DNA of 7,318 nt from Wohlfahrtiimonas sp. (GTDB lineage Bacteria; Pseudomonadota; Gammaproteobacteria; Cardiobacteriales; Wohlfahrtiimonadaceae): positions 1 through 7,318 of the forward strand of contig JASLHB010000073.1 of NCBI GenBank assembly GCA_030149965.1. The letters run 5' to 3'. Under the pieces are notes generated by a model, which was not told where the DNA came from, ran no database searches, and was given only the letters and a program-made list of their open reading frames with translations. Positions within the stretch are counted from its first letter, which is position 1. Each line of letters starts with the position of its first letter. A program made the position numbers and the translations under genes. Positions 1 through 6,065 of the stretch are shown here, in pieces.

Positions 1-36
1 AAAGTTGGTCTTTTTACCTCAACAGATAATTTTTAA
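1..36 (+). CDS. fabA: 3-hydroxydecanoyl-ACP dehydratase/isomerase, C-terminal end (partial)
   Basis: The first 36 bases read in frame as KVGLFTSTDNF followed by a TAA stop at 34-36. This closely resembles the end of E. coli FabA as I recall it (KVGLFQDTSAF then stop). Only 11 residues are present, so the identification rests on this match plus the position directly before fabB. FabA dehydrates 3-hydroxydecanoyl-ACP and isomerises the product to the cis-3 form, which starts unsaturated fatty acid synthesis. The stop lies 17 bases before the fabB start, so the two are probably one operon, as in Pseudomonas; E. coli keeps them apart. The rest of the gene lies outside the window. Confidence 0.8.
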   Translation, partial: KVGLFTSTDNF

Positions 37-41
37 CGTTT

Positions 42-47
42 AGGAGA
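42..47 (+). promoter_or_regulatory. fabB ribosome binding site
   Basis: AGGAGA lies six bases before the ATG at 54. It is a near-consensus Shine-Dalgarno sequence in the fabA-fabB gap and supports both the fabB start and strong translation. Confidence 0.85.
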
Positions 48-53
48 AACATT

Positions 54-1274
54 ATGAGACGTGTTGTTATCACAGGTCTTGGGATTATTTCTAGTATCGG
101 AAACAACAAAGAAGAAGTATTAGATTCTCTCAAATCAGGCAAATCAGGGATTGAATTCTCACAAGAAATGGCTGATTTAGGCTTCAGATCCCATGTTCAC
201 GGTGCTATTCGCATCAACCCTGCTGAACATATTGATCGTAAAACTTTCCGTTTTATGGCTGATGCAGCGGCATATGCTTATTTAGCTATGGAACAAGCGA
301 TTGAAGACTCTAAACTTTTACCTGAAATGGTTTCTAACGAACGCACAGGTTTAATCGTTGGTTCAGGCGGTGCTTCTACTCGCAATCAAATTGAAGCTAT
401 TGACAGCATGCGCAATACCGGTGCAACCAAGAAAATGGGTCCTTATATGGTAACTCGTACAATGGGCTCCACAGTGTCTGCATGTTTAGCAACGCCTTTC
501 AAAATTAAAGGTGTAAACTACTCAATCAGCTCAGCCTGTTCTACATCTGCACACTGTATTGGTAATGCTGCAGAGCAAATCCAATTGGGCAAACAAGATG
601 TCATTTTTGCAGGTGGCGGTGAAGAATTACATCCATTCATGAGTGCAATGTTCGATGCTATGGGTGCATTATCTACTAAGTATAATGATAATCCATCTGT
701 AGCTTCTCGCCCTTATGATGCAGACCGTGATGGCTTTGTTATCTCTGGTGGTGGCGGTATCGTTGTTGTTGAAGAATTAGAACACGCTTTAAAACGTGGT
801 GCTAAAATCTATGCTGAAATCACTGGCTATGGCGCAACATCTGATGGTTACGACATGGTTGCTCCAAGCGGTGAAGGCGCTGAGCGCTGTATGCGTCAAG
901 CATTATCAACTGTTGAAGGCCCTATTGATTACATTAATGCACATGGCACATCAACACCAGCGGGTGATATTCCTGAAATTATGGCTGTACAGCGTGTATT
1001 TGGTGATAAGTTCCCTTACATCACATCAACAAAATCACAAACTGGCCATGCATTAGGTGCAGCTGGCGTTAACGAAGTAATCTATTCTTTGTTAATGATG
1101 GAAAACAACTTCATTCAAGCTAGCCAACACATCGATAATGTTGATCCTAAATTGGAAGGCTTCCCAATTGTTCGTGAAAAAATTGAAGATATCGAAATCA
1201 ACAATATCATGAGCAATAGTTTCGGCTTTGGTGGTACAAATGCAACTGTTGTATTGAGCCGTTATAAAGACTAA
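54..1274 (+). CDS. fabB: beta-ketoacyl-ACP synthase I (FabB)
   Basis: This cytosolic condensing enzyme of type II fatty acid synthesis extends acyl-ACP with malonyl-ACP. The FabB subtype elongates the cis-3-decenoyl-ACP made by FabA. The 406-residue protein is the usual length for FabB. The thiolase-fold catalytic set is complete: nucleophile Cys162 in SSACSTSAHC, His297 in NAHGTST, Lys327 in STKSQTGH, His332 in the same stretch, and the C-terminal GFGGTN loop at 391-396. The N-terminal MRRVVITGLG is typical and starts just after a good ribosome binding site. FabF was considered as an alternative, but the fabA neighbour and the overall likeness to E. coli FabB favour FabB. Codon use avoids ATA and is otherwise biased, which suggests high expression. 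Transcription probably comes from upstream of fabA, outside the window, and ends at the palindrome 36 bases after the stop. Confidence 0.96.
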   Translation: MRRVVITGLGIISSIGNNKEEVLDSLKSGKSGIEFSQEMADLGFRSHVHGAIRINPAEHIDRKTFRFMADAAAYAYLAMEQAIEDSKLLPEMVSNERTGLIVGSGGASTRNQIEAIDSMRNTGATKKMGPYMVTRTMGSTVSACLATPFKIKGVNYSISSACSTSAHCIGNAAEQIQLGKQDVIFAGGGEELHPFMSAMFDAMGALSTKYNDNPSVASRPYDADRDGFVISGGGGIVVVEELEHALKRGAKIYAEITGYGATSDGYDMVAPSGEGAERCMRQALSTVEGPIDYINAHGTSTPAGDIPEIMAVQRVFGDKFPYITSTKSQTGHALGAAGVNEVIYSLLMMENNFIQASQHIDNVDPKLEGFPIVREKIEDIEINNIMSNSFGFGGTNATVVLSRYKD

Positions 1275-1309
1275 CACTCATTTCATTACCTGATTACAGT
1301 ATTACAAAT

Positions 1310-1342
1310 AAAGCCTAATCATTAATGATTAGGCTTTTCTTA
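1310..1342 (+). terminator. rho-independent terminator after fabB, possibly bidirectional
   Basis: Positions 1310-1337 form a perfect 28-base palindrome beginning AAAGCCTAATCAT and ending in its mirror image, giving a stem of about 12 base pairs with a very short loop. A T-rich tail (TTTTCTT) follows. On the minus strand the same stem is followed by TTTATTTG, so it could also stop antisense transcription. It lies 36 bases past the fabB stop and closes the fabA-fabB operon. Confidence 0.9.
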
Positions 1343-1376
1343 TAAGCTAACTACTATAGATTAATTTAATAAAAGC

Positions 1377-1399
1377 CGTATGATTAAAAGAATCATGCG
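1377..1399 (-). repeat. 9-bp inverted repeat (hairpin) of unknown role
   Basis: An ATGATT arm (1380-1385) and an AATCAT arm (1391-1396) flank an AAAAG loop. Outer pairs C1377-G1399, G1378-C1398 and a T-G wobble extend the stem to nine. No T-run follows on the plus strand. On the minus strand the stem is followed by GCTTTTATT, which resembles a leftward terminator, but no leftward gene feeds into it. Its role is unknown. Confidence 0.45.
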
Positions 1400-1481
1400 A
1401 CATAATAGCTATCATAAACAACTCTTATTCTTATCATTTAATTAATAAACTATTCTTTTCTTTTCACTTCAATAAAATAAT

Positions 1482-1501
1482 ATGACTGCCAATGTCATGG
1501 C
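1482..1501. promoter_or_regulatory. inverted repeats upstream of msrP, candidate operator
   Basis: ATGAC (1482-1486) and GTCAT (1494-1498) are inverted around a 7-base centre. An overlapping pair, GCCA (1488-1491) and TGGC (1498-1501), is also inverted. The site lies 26-45 bases before the msrP start, where a repressor or activator could act. E. coli msrPQ is controlled by the HprSR two-component system, but this site does not obviously resemble that box. I found no convincing sigma-70 promoter nearby; TAATAT at 1478-1483 is a possible -10 without a good -35. Confidence 0.3.
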
Positions 1502-1526
1502 GAATTAAATAAACACAAGGCTTATT

Positions 1527-2528
1527 ATGAAATTTCGCTCAAATATTAAAGAAAATAATGTAACTGATGAAAAAATTTTTATCAATCGTCGAAGAATACT
1601 CAAAGGACTTGGTTTATTTACAGCTTCAAGCGTTGCATCTGGCATCGCCATTAGCCGTGCGCAAAGCTGGTTTGAACAACAACCTAAAGTGCCATCAAAT
1701 TTACACGCCCCCACCTCTCTTAAGTTTTTCAACTCGACAATATATAGCCCCAATTTAGAATTAACACCTGAAAATAAAGTCACAGGATATAATAATTTTT
1801 ATGAATTTGGATGGGACAAAGCAGACCCTACTAGATTAAGTCAAAACTTTAAATCTGATCCATGGAAAGTAGAAATAGATGGTGAAATCAATCAAACCAT
1901 GACACTAGATTTAGATGATATTTTTAATAAATTTGATCTAGAAGAACGAATATATCGTTTCCGCTGTGTTGAAGCATGGTCGATGGTCATTCCTTGGATA
2001 GGTTTCCCCCTCTCTGCATTATTAAAAATGGTTGATCCAACCAGCAATGCCAAGTATGTTACCTTCCAAACTTTGTATGATCCTGAGCAATTTCCTAATC
2101 AAGGGAAAAAATTCTCAGGAAATTTCTCATTTCCTTATATTGAAGGATTAAGAATTGATGAAGCAATGCACCCACTAACTTTTGTAGCTGTTGGTCTATA
2201 TGGCAATAAACTACTTCCACAAAATGGTGCACCTATTCGCTTAGTCGTTCCATGGAAATATGGATTTAAGAGTATAAAATCGATTGTAAATATTCGCTTA
2301 ACAGAAAACGAACCACCAACCACTTGGAACATTAGTGCTCCGAATGAATATGGTTTTTATGCTAATGTGAATCCAAATGTATCACATCCTCGCTGGTCTC
2401 AAGCATCTGAAAGAATCATAGGTTCAGAGGGATTATTTGGTGCGAAACGACAAGATACATTGCTATTTAACGGTTATACTGAAGTTGCTGAACTTTATAA
2501 AAACATGAATCTTCACAAATATTACTAG
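1527..2528 (+). CDS. msrP: protein-methionine-sulfoxide reductase catalytic subunit MsrP (molybdoenzyme)
   Basis: MsrP (formerly YedY) reduces methionine sulfoxide in oxidised periplasmic proteins, taking electrons from quinol through MsrQ. The 333 residues match the E. coli length. Residues 20-46 form a Tat signal: the twin-arginine motif NRRRILKG, a hydrophobic stretch, and a likely cleavage site near SRA-Q (after residue 45). The sulfite-oxidase-type molybdopterin domain follows, with Cys147 in RCVEAWSMVIPW as the molybdenum ligand. Other conserved blocks are GYNNFYEF (87-94) and GAPIRLVVPWKYGFKSIKSI. The start is supported by AAGG six bases upstream. Codon use is more AT-rich, with ATA and AGA codons largely absent from fabB, which fits a lower-expressed or more recently acquired gene. 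Activity would require a molybdopterin synthesis pathway encoded elsewhere. Confidence 0.96.
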   Translation: MKFRSNIKENNVTDEKIFINRRRILKGLGLFTASSVASGIAISRAQSWFEQQPKVPSNLHAPTSLKFFNSTIYSPNLELTPENKVTGYNNFYEFGWDKADPTRLSQNFKSDPWKVEIDGEINQTMTLDLDDIFNKFDLEERIYRFRCVEAWSMVIPWIGFPLSALLKMVDPTSNAKYVTFQTLYDPEQFPNQGKKFSGNFSFPYIEGLRIDEAMHPLTFVAVGLYGNKLLPQNGAPIRLVVPWKYGFKSIKSIVNIRLTENEPPTTWNISAPNEYGFYANVNPNVSHPRWSQASERIIGSEGLFGAKRQDTLLFNGYTEVAELYKNMNLHKYY

Positions 2529-2530
2529 TC

Positions 2531-3142
2531 ATGAAAATAATTAATCCGATTATTCCATTAAAAATACTAGCCATCAGCACAGGCATCATCCCATTCTTAT
2601 GGCTAGTATATTTAACATTAACGAATCAACTTGGTGCAGATCCTGCCAAAGATATCCAACATTTCACAGGAACCACAACCATTAATTTCTTAATGGCGAC
2701 CCTTTTAATATCTCCCATAGTAAAAATATCACACTGGAATATTCTCAATCGATTAAAAAGAACCATAGGATTAACTACATTTTTTTGGGCAATCGCTCAT
2801 GTTTTCAGCTATTTATTATTTGAACTCGCAGGTGATATAGCACTATTTTTTAATGAAATCACTAGTAGATTGTATTTGATATTAGGCAGTATCGCATTGA
2901 TCGGATTACTCGCTCTGGCAATCACTTCAAATCAATATTCAATTAAACAACTGAAAAAAAACTGGAAAAGGTTACACAATTTAATCTACCCAATTGCAAT
3001 ATTAGCTTCATTTCATTACTACATCGCATTAAAAGTCAAAAATCCTATCGCAATTTATTACTTAGTCGTTTTTATAGCCTTGTGGGCTAATCATCTTTTT
3101 CGCGCTTATCAAAAACGAAAACAGTATTACTCTCGATGGTAA
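2531..3142 (+). CDS. msrQ: haem-binding membrane subunit MsrQ of the MsrPQ system
   Basis: MsrQ (formerly YedZ) is an inner-membrane b-type cytochrome of the ferric reductase-like family that passes electrons to periplasmic MsrP. The 203 residues are slightly shorter than E. coli MsrQ. About six membrane segments are visible, near 9-30, 50-65, 79-99, 113-132, 149-167 and 172-190. His90, His149 and His162 sit where the family's haem ligands are found (AIAHVFSY and LHNLIYPIAILASFHY). The family block LGADPAKDIQHFTG is at 34-47. It starts two bases after the msrP stop and lacks a clear ribosome binding site, so translational coupling is likely. Its last four codons and stop overlap the end of rlmH on the other strand. 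Codon use resembles msrP, with many ATA codons. Confidence 0.95.
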   Translation: MKIINPIIPLKILAISTGIIPFLWLVYLTLTNQLGADPAKDIQHFTGTTTINFLMATLLISPIVKISHWNILNRLKRTIGLTTFFWAIAHVFSYLLFELAGDIALFFNEITSRLYLILGSIALIGLLALAITSNQYSIKQLKKNWKRLHNLIYPIAILASFHYYIALKVKNPIAIYYLVVFIALWANHLFRAYQKRKQYYSRW

Positions 3143-3597
3143 GGATGGTTATGCAGAATACTCCAACCACGGAATAACTGCTCAGCCACCAAAATTCTTA
3201 CCATCGGATGTGGCAATGTTAATTTTGACAGCGAAATACTTTGTTGAAAGCTCTGCTTCACTTCATCAGAAAAACCTTCTGGCCCACCAATTAATAAAGC
3301 AATATCAGTTCCACCTTGCAACCAGCCTGCCATCATTTGACTTAACTCTGGCGTAGTAATAGCTTTACCAATCACGTCCAAGCCTACGATACGAGCGCCT
3401 TTCGGCACAGCAGTCAACATCTTCTGCCCCTCTTCCTTTAAGATTTTACTGATATCAGCATTTTTTTTACGGGCTTGTGCGGGGATTTCAACCATTTTTA
3501 GCTGAACCTCATTACGCAAACGGCTTTGATATTCGTCAAAGCCGTCTTTAACCCAATTTGGCATATTATTGCCAATGGCGATTAAGTGAACAATCAT
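3127..3597 (-). CDS. rlmH: 23S rRNA (pseudouridine1915-N3)-methyltransferase RlmH
   Basis: RlmH is a small SPOUT-class methyltransferase that uses S-adenosylmethionine to methylate pseudouridine 1915 in helix 69 of 23S rRNA, acting on assembled 70S ribosomes. The 156 residues match the family length of about 155. The knotted cofactor-binding region shows LLIGGPEG (101-108) and LTLPHPMVR (126-134). The protein ends in the conserved NHPYHRE tail, which is known to contribute to the composite active site of the dimer. The ATG lies one base after the rsfS stop and has no good ribosome binding site of its own, so it is probably translated by coupling to rsfS. The 3' end overlaps msrQ by 16 bases in a tail-to-tail arrangement. 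Confidence 0.97.
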   Translation of the reverse strand: MIVHLIAIGNNMPNWVKDGFDEYQSRLRNEVQLKMVEIPAQARKKNADISKILKEEGQKMLTAVPKGARIVGLDVIGKAITTPELSQMMAGWLQGGTDIALLIGGPEGFSDEVKQSFQQSISLSKLTLPHPMVRILVAEQLFRGWSILHNHPYHRE

Positions 3598-3598
3598 A

Positions 3599-3913
3599 TT
3601 AGATGAACAATTTCTCTAATTGATAGAATTCACGTGCATCCTTAGTCATGATATGAACAACAACATCACCATAATCCTGCAGTACCCAGTTACCACTATC
3701 AACACCTTCTGTGCCAATTGCCAAGTAACCTTCTGATTTCATTTTTACTTCTAATTTACCCGCCATTGCTTTCAAATGCGTTGATGAGGTACCTGTCACA
3801 ACCACAACCCAATCTGCATACTTAACAATTTTGCTTACATCGAATACTTTAATATCCACACCTTTCATATCATCCAAGGTAGTTTCAACAATATTCTTCA
3901 TCGCTTCTGACAT
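3599..3913 (-). CDS. rsfS: ribosomal silencing factor RsfS
   Basis: RsfS binds ribosomal protein uL14 on the 50S subunit and blocks joining with 30S, lowering translation under nutrient limitation. Conserved blocks are VVVVTGTSSTH, DYGDVVVHIM and FYQLEKLF. I chose the third in-frame ATG, at 3913. It gives 104 residues, in line with E. coli RsfS (105), aligns the N-terminus, and has GGA (minus strand, 3922-3924) eight bases upstream. The first ATG, at 3931, would add MNWMKF but is preceded only by A and T bases, with no ribosome binding site. The rsfS-rlmH order is the common bacterial one. In E. coli nadD precedes rsfS; here rsfS is the first gene, next to divergent hemL. Confidence 0.94.
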   Translation of the reverse strand: MSEAMKNIVETTLDDMKGVDIKVFDVSKIVKYADWVVVVTGTSSTHLKAMAGKLEVKMKSEGYLAIGTEGVDSGNWVLQDYGDVVVHIMTKDAREFYQLEKLFI

Positions 3914-3957
3914 AAATTTCATCCAGTTCATTTAAAATTAATACAATAGTGCCTTAT

Positions 3958-3963
3958 ATTGTA
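3958..3963 (-). promoter_or_regulatory. possible -10 element for rsfS-rlmH
   Basis: On the minus strand TACAAT lies about 45 bases upstream of the rsfS start. It is one mismatch from TATAAT. No good -35 is visible at normal spacing, because the upstream bases are simply AT-rich, so this is tentative. Some promoter is expected here since rsfS is first in its operon. Confidence 0.3.
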
Positions 3964-3985
3964 CTTCATTTTAATTTAACAATTA

Positions 3986-4001
3986 AAACTTAATTAAGTT
4001 T
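3986..4001. promoter_or_regulatory. perfect 16-base palindrome between rsfS and hemL
   Basis: AAACTTAATTAAGTTT reads the same on both strands. It lies in the divergent promoter region and ends at the first base of the hemL extended -10, so it would sit about 15-30 bases upstream of hemL transcription. This is a suitable position for a dimeric regulator. No T-run follows it, so it is not a terminator. Chance in AT-rich DNA remains possible. Confidence 0.4.
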
Positions 4002-4009
4002 GGTAGAAT
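4001..4009 (+). promoter_or_regulatory. extended -10 promoter for hemL-rpe
   Basis: TGGTAGAAT combines a TGN extension with TAGAAT, one mismatch from TATAAT, 34 bases before the hemL ATG. No clear -35 is visible, which is acceptable for an extended -10 promoter. Confidence 0.5.
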
Positions 4010-4031
4010 AATACTTTTATCATTTAGTTTT

Positions 4032-4037
4032 GAAGGT
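4032..4037 (+). promoter_or_regulatory. hemL ribosome binding site
   Basis: GAAGGT lies six bases before the ATG at 4044 and fixes the hemL start. Confidence 0.75.
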
Positions 4038-4043
4038 TGAGAA

Positions 4044-5327
4044 ATGGTCAGTTTTGAAGCACTTTATGAAGAAGCACAAAAATATATTCCTGGCGGCGTA
4101 AATTCACCTGTTCGTGCCTTTAAACAAGTCGGTGGCGCACCTGTTTTTTTCAAAAAAGGTGAAGGCGCTTACGTTTATGACGAAAATGGTAAAAAATATA
4201 TCGATTACGTTGGTTCATGGGGACCGATGATTGTTGGTCACGCTCATCCTAAAGTCATTGAAGCAGTGATTGAAACGGCTAAAAATGGCTTATCTTTTGG
4301 TGCACCAACAGTTTCAGAAACAGTTTTGGCGAAAAAAGTATTAGAAATCATTCCATCGATGGATAGCGTTCGTATGGTAAGCTCAGGCACAGAAGCAACG
4401 ATGAGCGCAATTCGTTTGGCTCGTGGTTATACTAATCGCAATAAAATCATTAAATTTGAAGGCTGTTATCATGGCCATTCAGATTCATTATTAGTGAAAG
4501 CAGGTTCGGGTTTATTAACATTTGCAGAACCTTCTTCTCCGGGCGTTCCTGCTGATTTAACACAGCATACAATCGTTTTGGAATACAATAATCCTGAAGA
4601 ACTAAAAGAAGCATTTGAAAAATATGGCAATGAAATTGCATGTGTAATTGTTGAACCAATCGCTGGCAACATGAATTGCATTCCACCTTCAAAAGAATTT
4701 ATACACACGATTCGCGATTGCTGTACCGCAGCTGGCTCTGTGTTCATCATGGATGAAGTAATGACAGGCTTCCGCGTACATAAGCATTCAGCGCAGGGTT
4801 TATATGATGTTACACCTGATTTATCAACATTCGGCAAAGTAATTGGTGGCGGCATGCCAGTTGGTGCATTTGGTGGTAAAGCTGAAATCATGGCGCATAT
4901 GTCACCGAATGGTGCAGTTTACCAAGCAGGTACGTTATCAGGTAATCCTGTTGCAATGGCTGCTGGGATCGCTACATTAGAATTAATCTCTGAAGATGGC
5001 TTCTACGAAGATCTGAAAGCTAAAACAGATTATTTAATGGACGGCATTCAAAAAGTATTTGCAAAACATAATCAACCATTACACATCAATCATGTTTGCG
5101 GTATGTTTGGTTTATTCTTCACTGATCGCGCAGTGAATACATATAAAGATGTGATGACAAGTGATGTAGAATTCTTCAAAAAATTCTATCATGGCTTATT
5201 GGATCGCGGTGTTTACTTAGCGCCAAGTGCTTTTGAAGCAGGATTTTTATCAAGTGCACATACTTATGAAGATCTAGATACTACAATTCAAGTTATCGAT
5301 GAAACATTAACAGAGATTAAAGGTTAA
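4044..5327 (+). CDS. hemL: glutamate-1-semialdehyde 2,1-aminomutase (HemL)
   Basis: HemL is a cytosolic pyridoxal-phosphate enzyme that converts glutamate-1-semialdehyde to 5-aminolevulinate, the last step of the C5 route into haem synthesis. The 427 residues match the E. coli enzyme (426). It is a class III aminotransferase fold. The N-terminal PGGVNSPVRAF (16-26) is a family signature. Cofactor contacts are SSGTEA (113-118), YHGHSD (142-147) and Asp237 in MDEVMTGFR. Lys265 in STFGKVIGGGMPVGAFGG forms the Schiff base, and GTLSGNP is at 296-302. Closely related aminotransferases were considered, but these motifs are specific to HemL. It is first in an apparent operon with rpe, which follows four bases after the stop. 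Codon bias suggests good expression. Confidence 0.97.
   Translation: MVSFEALYEEAQKYIPGGVNSPVRAFKQVGGAPVFFKKGEGAYVYDENGKKYIDYVGSWGPMIVGHAHPKVIEAVIETAKNGLSFGAPTVSETVLAKKVLEIIPSMDSVRMVSSGTEATMSAIRLARGYTNRNKIIKFEGCYHGHSDSLLVKAGSGLLTFAEPSSPGVPADLTQHTIVLEYNNPEELKEAFEKYGNEIACVIVEPIAGNMNCIPPSKEFIHTIRDCCTAAGSVFIMDEVMTGFRVHKHSAQGLYDVTPDLSTFGKVIGGGMPVGAFGGKAEIMAHMSPNGAVYQAGTLSGNPVAMAAGIATLELISEDGFYEDLKAKTDYLMDGIQKVFAKHNQPLHINHVCGMFGLFFTDRAVNTYKDVMTSDVEFFKKFYHGLLDRGVYLAPSAFEAGFLSSAHTYEDLDTTIQVIDETLTEIKG
5319..5324 (+). promoter_or_regulatory. rpe ribosome binding site inside the end of hemL
   Basis: AAAGGT, in the last codons of hemL, lies seven bases before the rpe ATG. Translation of the two genes is therefore likely linked. 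Confidence 0.7.
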
Positions 5328-5331
5328 TCAC

Positions 5332-6003
5332 ATGAAACAATCTACTTGGATCGCTCCTTCTATTTTATCTGCTGATTTTGCTCGCTTGGGTGAAGAAGTT
5401 AATGCTGTTTTAGATGGCGGTGCAGATATCATTCACTTTGATGTGATGGATAATCATTACGTTGAGAATTTAACTTTTGGTCCAATGATCTGTAAAGCAT
5501 TGCGTGATTACGGCGTAACGGCACCGATTGATGTTCATTTAATGGTTTCACCTGTTGATCGCATGATTGAGTCATTCGCAAAAGCTGGCGCAACATACAT
5601 TACATTCCATCCTGAAGCTTCTTTACATGTGGATCGCTCCTTGCAACTGATTAAATCTTTAGGCTGTAAAGCAGGCTTAGTATTGAATCCTGCAACACCA
5701 GTGAATATCCTTGAGCATGTGTGGGATCATTTAGATATGATCTTAGTGATGAGCGTGAATCCTGGTTTTGGCGGACAGAAATTCATTCCATCAGCCTTAG
5801 ATAAGCTTGCAAAATTAAGAAAAATGATCGATGAAAGTGGTCGTGAAATTCGCTTAGAAATTGATGGCGGCGTTAATGCTGATAATATTGCTGAAATTTC
5901 TAAAGCGGGTGCAGATACTTTTGTTGCAGGCAGTGCCATCTTCACTCAAGATAACTATAAAGAGATTATTACTAGACTTAAATCAAATGCGAAATTAGAC
6001 TGA
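5332..6003 (+). CDS. rpe: ribulose-phosphate 3-epimerase
   Basis: Rpe interconverts ribulose-5-phosphate and xylulose-5-phosphate in the non-oxidative pentose phosphate pathway. It is a metal-dependent TIM barrel, and 223 residues is the usual length. The active-site set is complete: Ser10 in APSILSADF, His35 and Asp37 in IIHFDVMDNHYVENLTFG, His69 in DVHLMV, and Asp178 in EIDGGVN. The two aspartates serve as the acid-base pair in the family. The phosphate-binding loops are NPGFGGQ (143-149) and VAGSAIF (198-204). It begins four bases after the hemL stop with its own ribosome binding site. In E. coli rpe sits with dam, gph and trpS, so the pairing with hemL is different here. No obvious terminator separates it from pilT. 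Confidence 0.97.
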   Translation: MKQSTWIAPSILSADFARLGEEVNAVLDGGADIIHFDVMDNHYVENLTFGPMICKALRDYGVTAPIDVHLMVSPVDRMIESFAKAGATYITFHPEASLHVDRSLQLIKSLGCKAGLVLNPATPVNILEHVWDHLDMILVMSVNPGFGGQKFIPSALDKLAKLRKMIDESGREIRLEIDGGVNADNIAEISKAGADTFVAGSAIFTQDNYKEIITRLKSNAKLD

Positions 6004-6010
6004 TGCGCTT

Positions 6011-6038
6011 TTGTCGTTTAGAATAGCAAGATTATTTT
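6011..6038 (+). promoter_or_regulatory. possible pilT promoter
   Basis: TTGTCG (6011-6016) and TATTTT (6033-6038) are spaced by 16 bases, each matching four of six consensus positions, in the 62-base rpe-pilT gap. PilT could instead be read through from hemL-rpe. Confidence 0.3.
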
Positions 6039-6065
6039 ATTACAAAAAACCAAACGAGAACGGAT

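Noticed and set aside
796..1056. An 86-codon open frame inside fabB in another frame
   Set aside because: It is fully contained in fabB, with low-complexity sequence and no supporting start signal. FabB is intact across the region.
1505..1783. A 92-codon minus-strand frame over the start of msrP
   Set aside because: It overlaps the Tat signal and N-terminus of msrP, which are clearly real, and has no recognisable domain.
4469..4891. A 140-codon open frame antisense to hemL
   Set aside because: It lies wholly opposite the well-conserved hemL coding sequence, has no ribosome binding site that I can see, and its translation resembles no family I recognise. It is a shadow of hemL codon use.
5727..5945. 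A 72-codon minus-strand frame inside rpe
   Set aside because: It is antisense to conserved active-site motifs of Rpe and shows no independent features.
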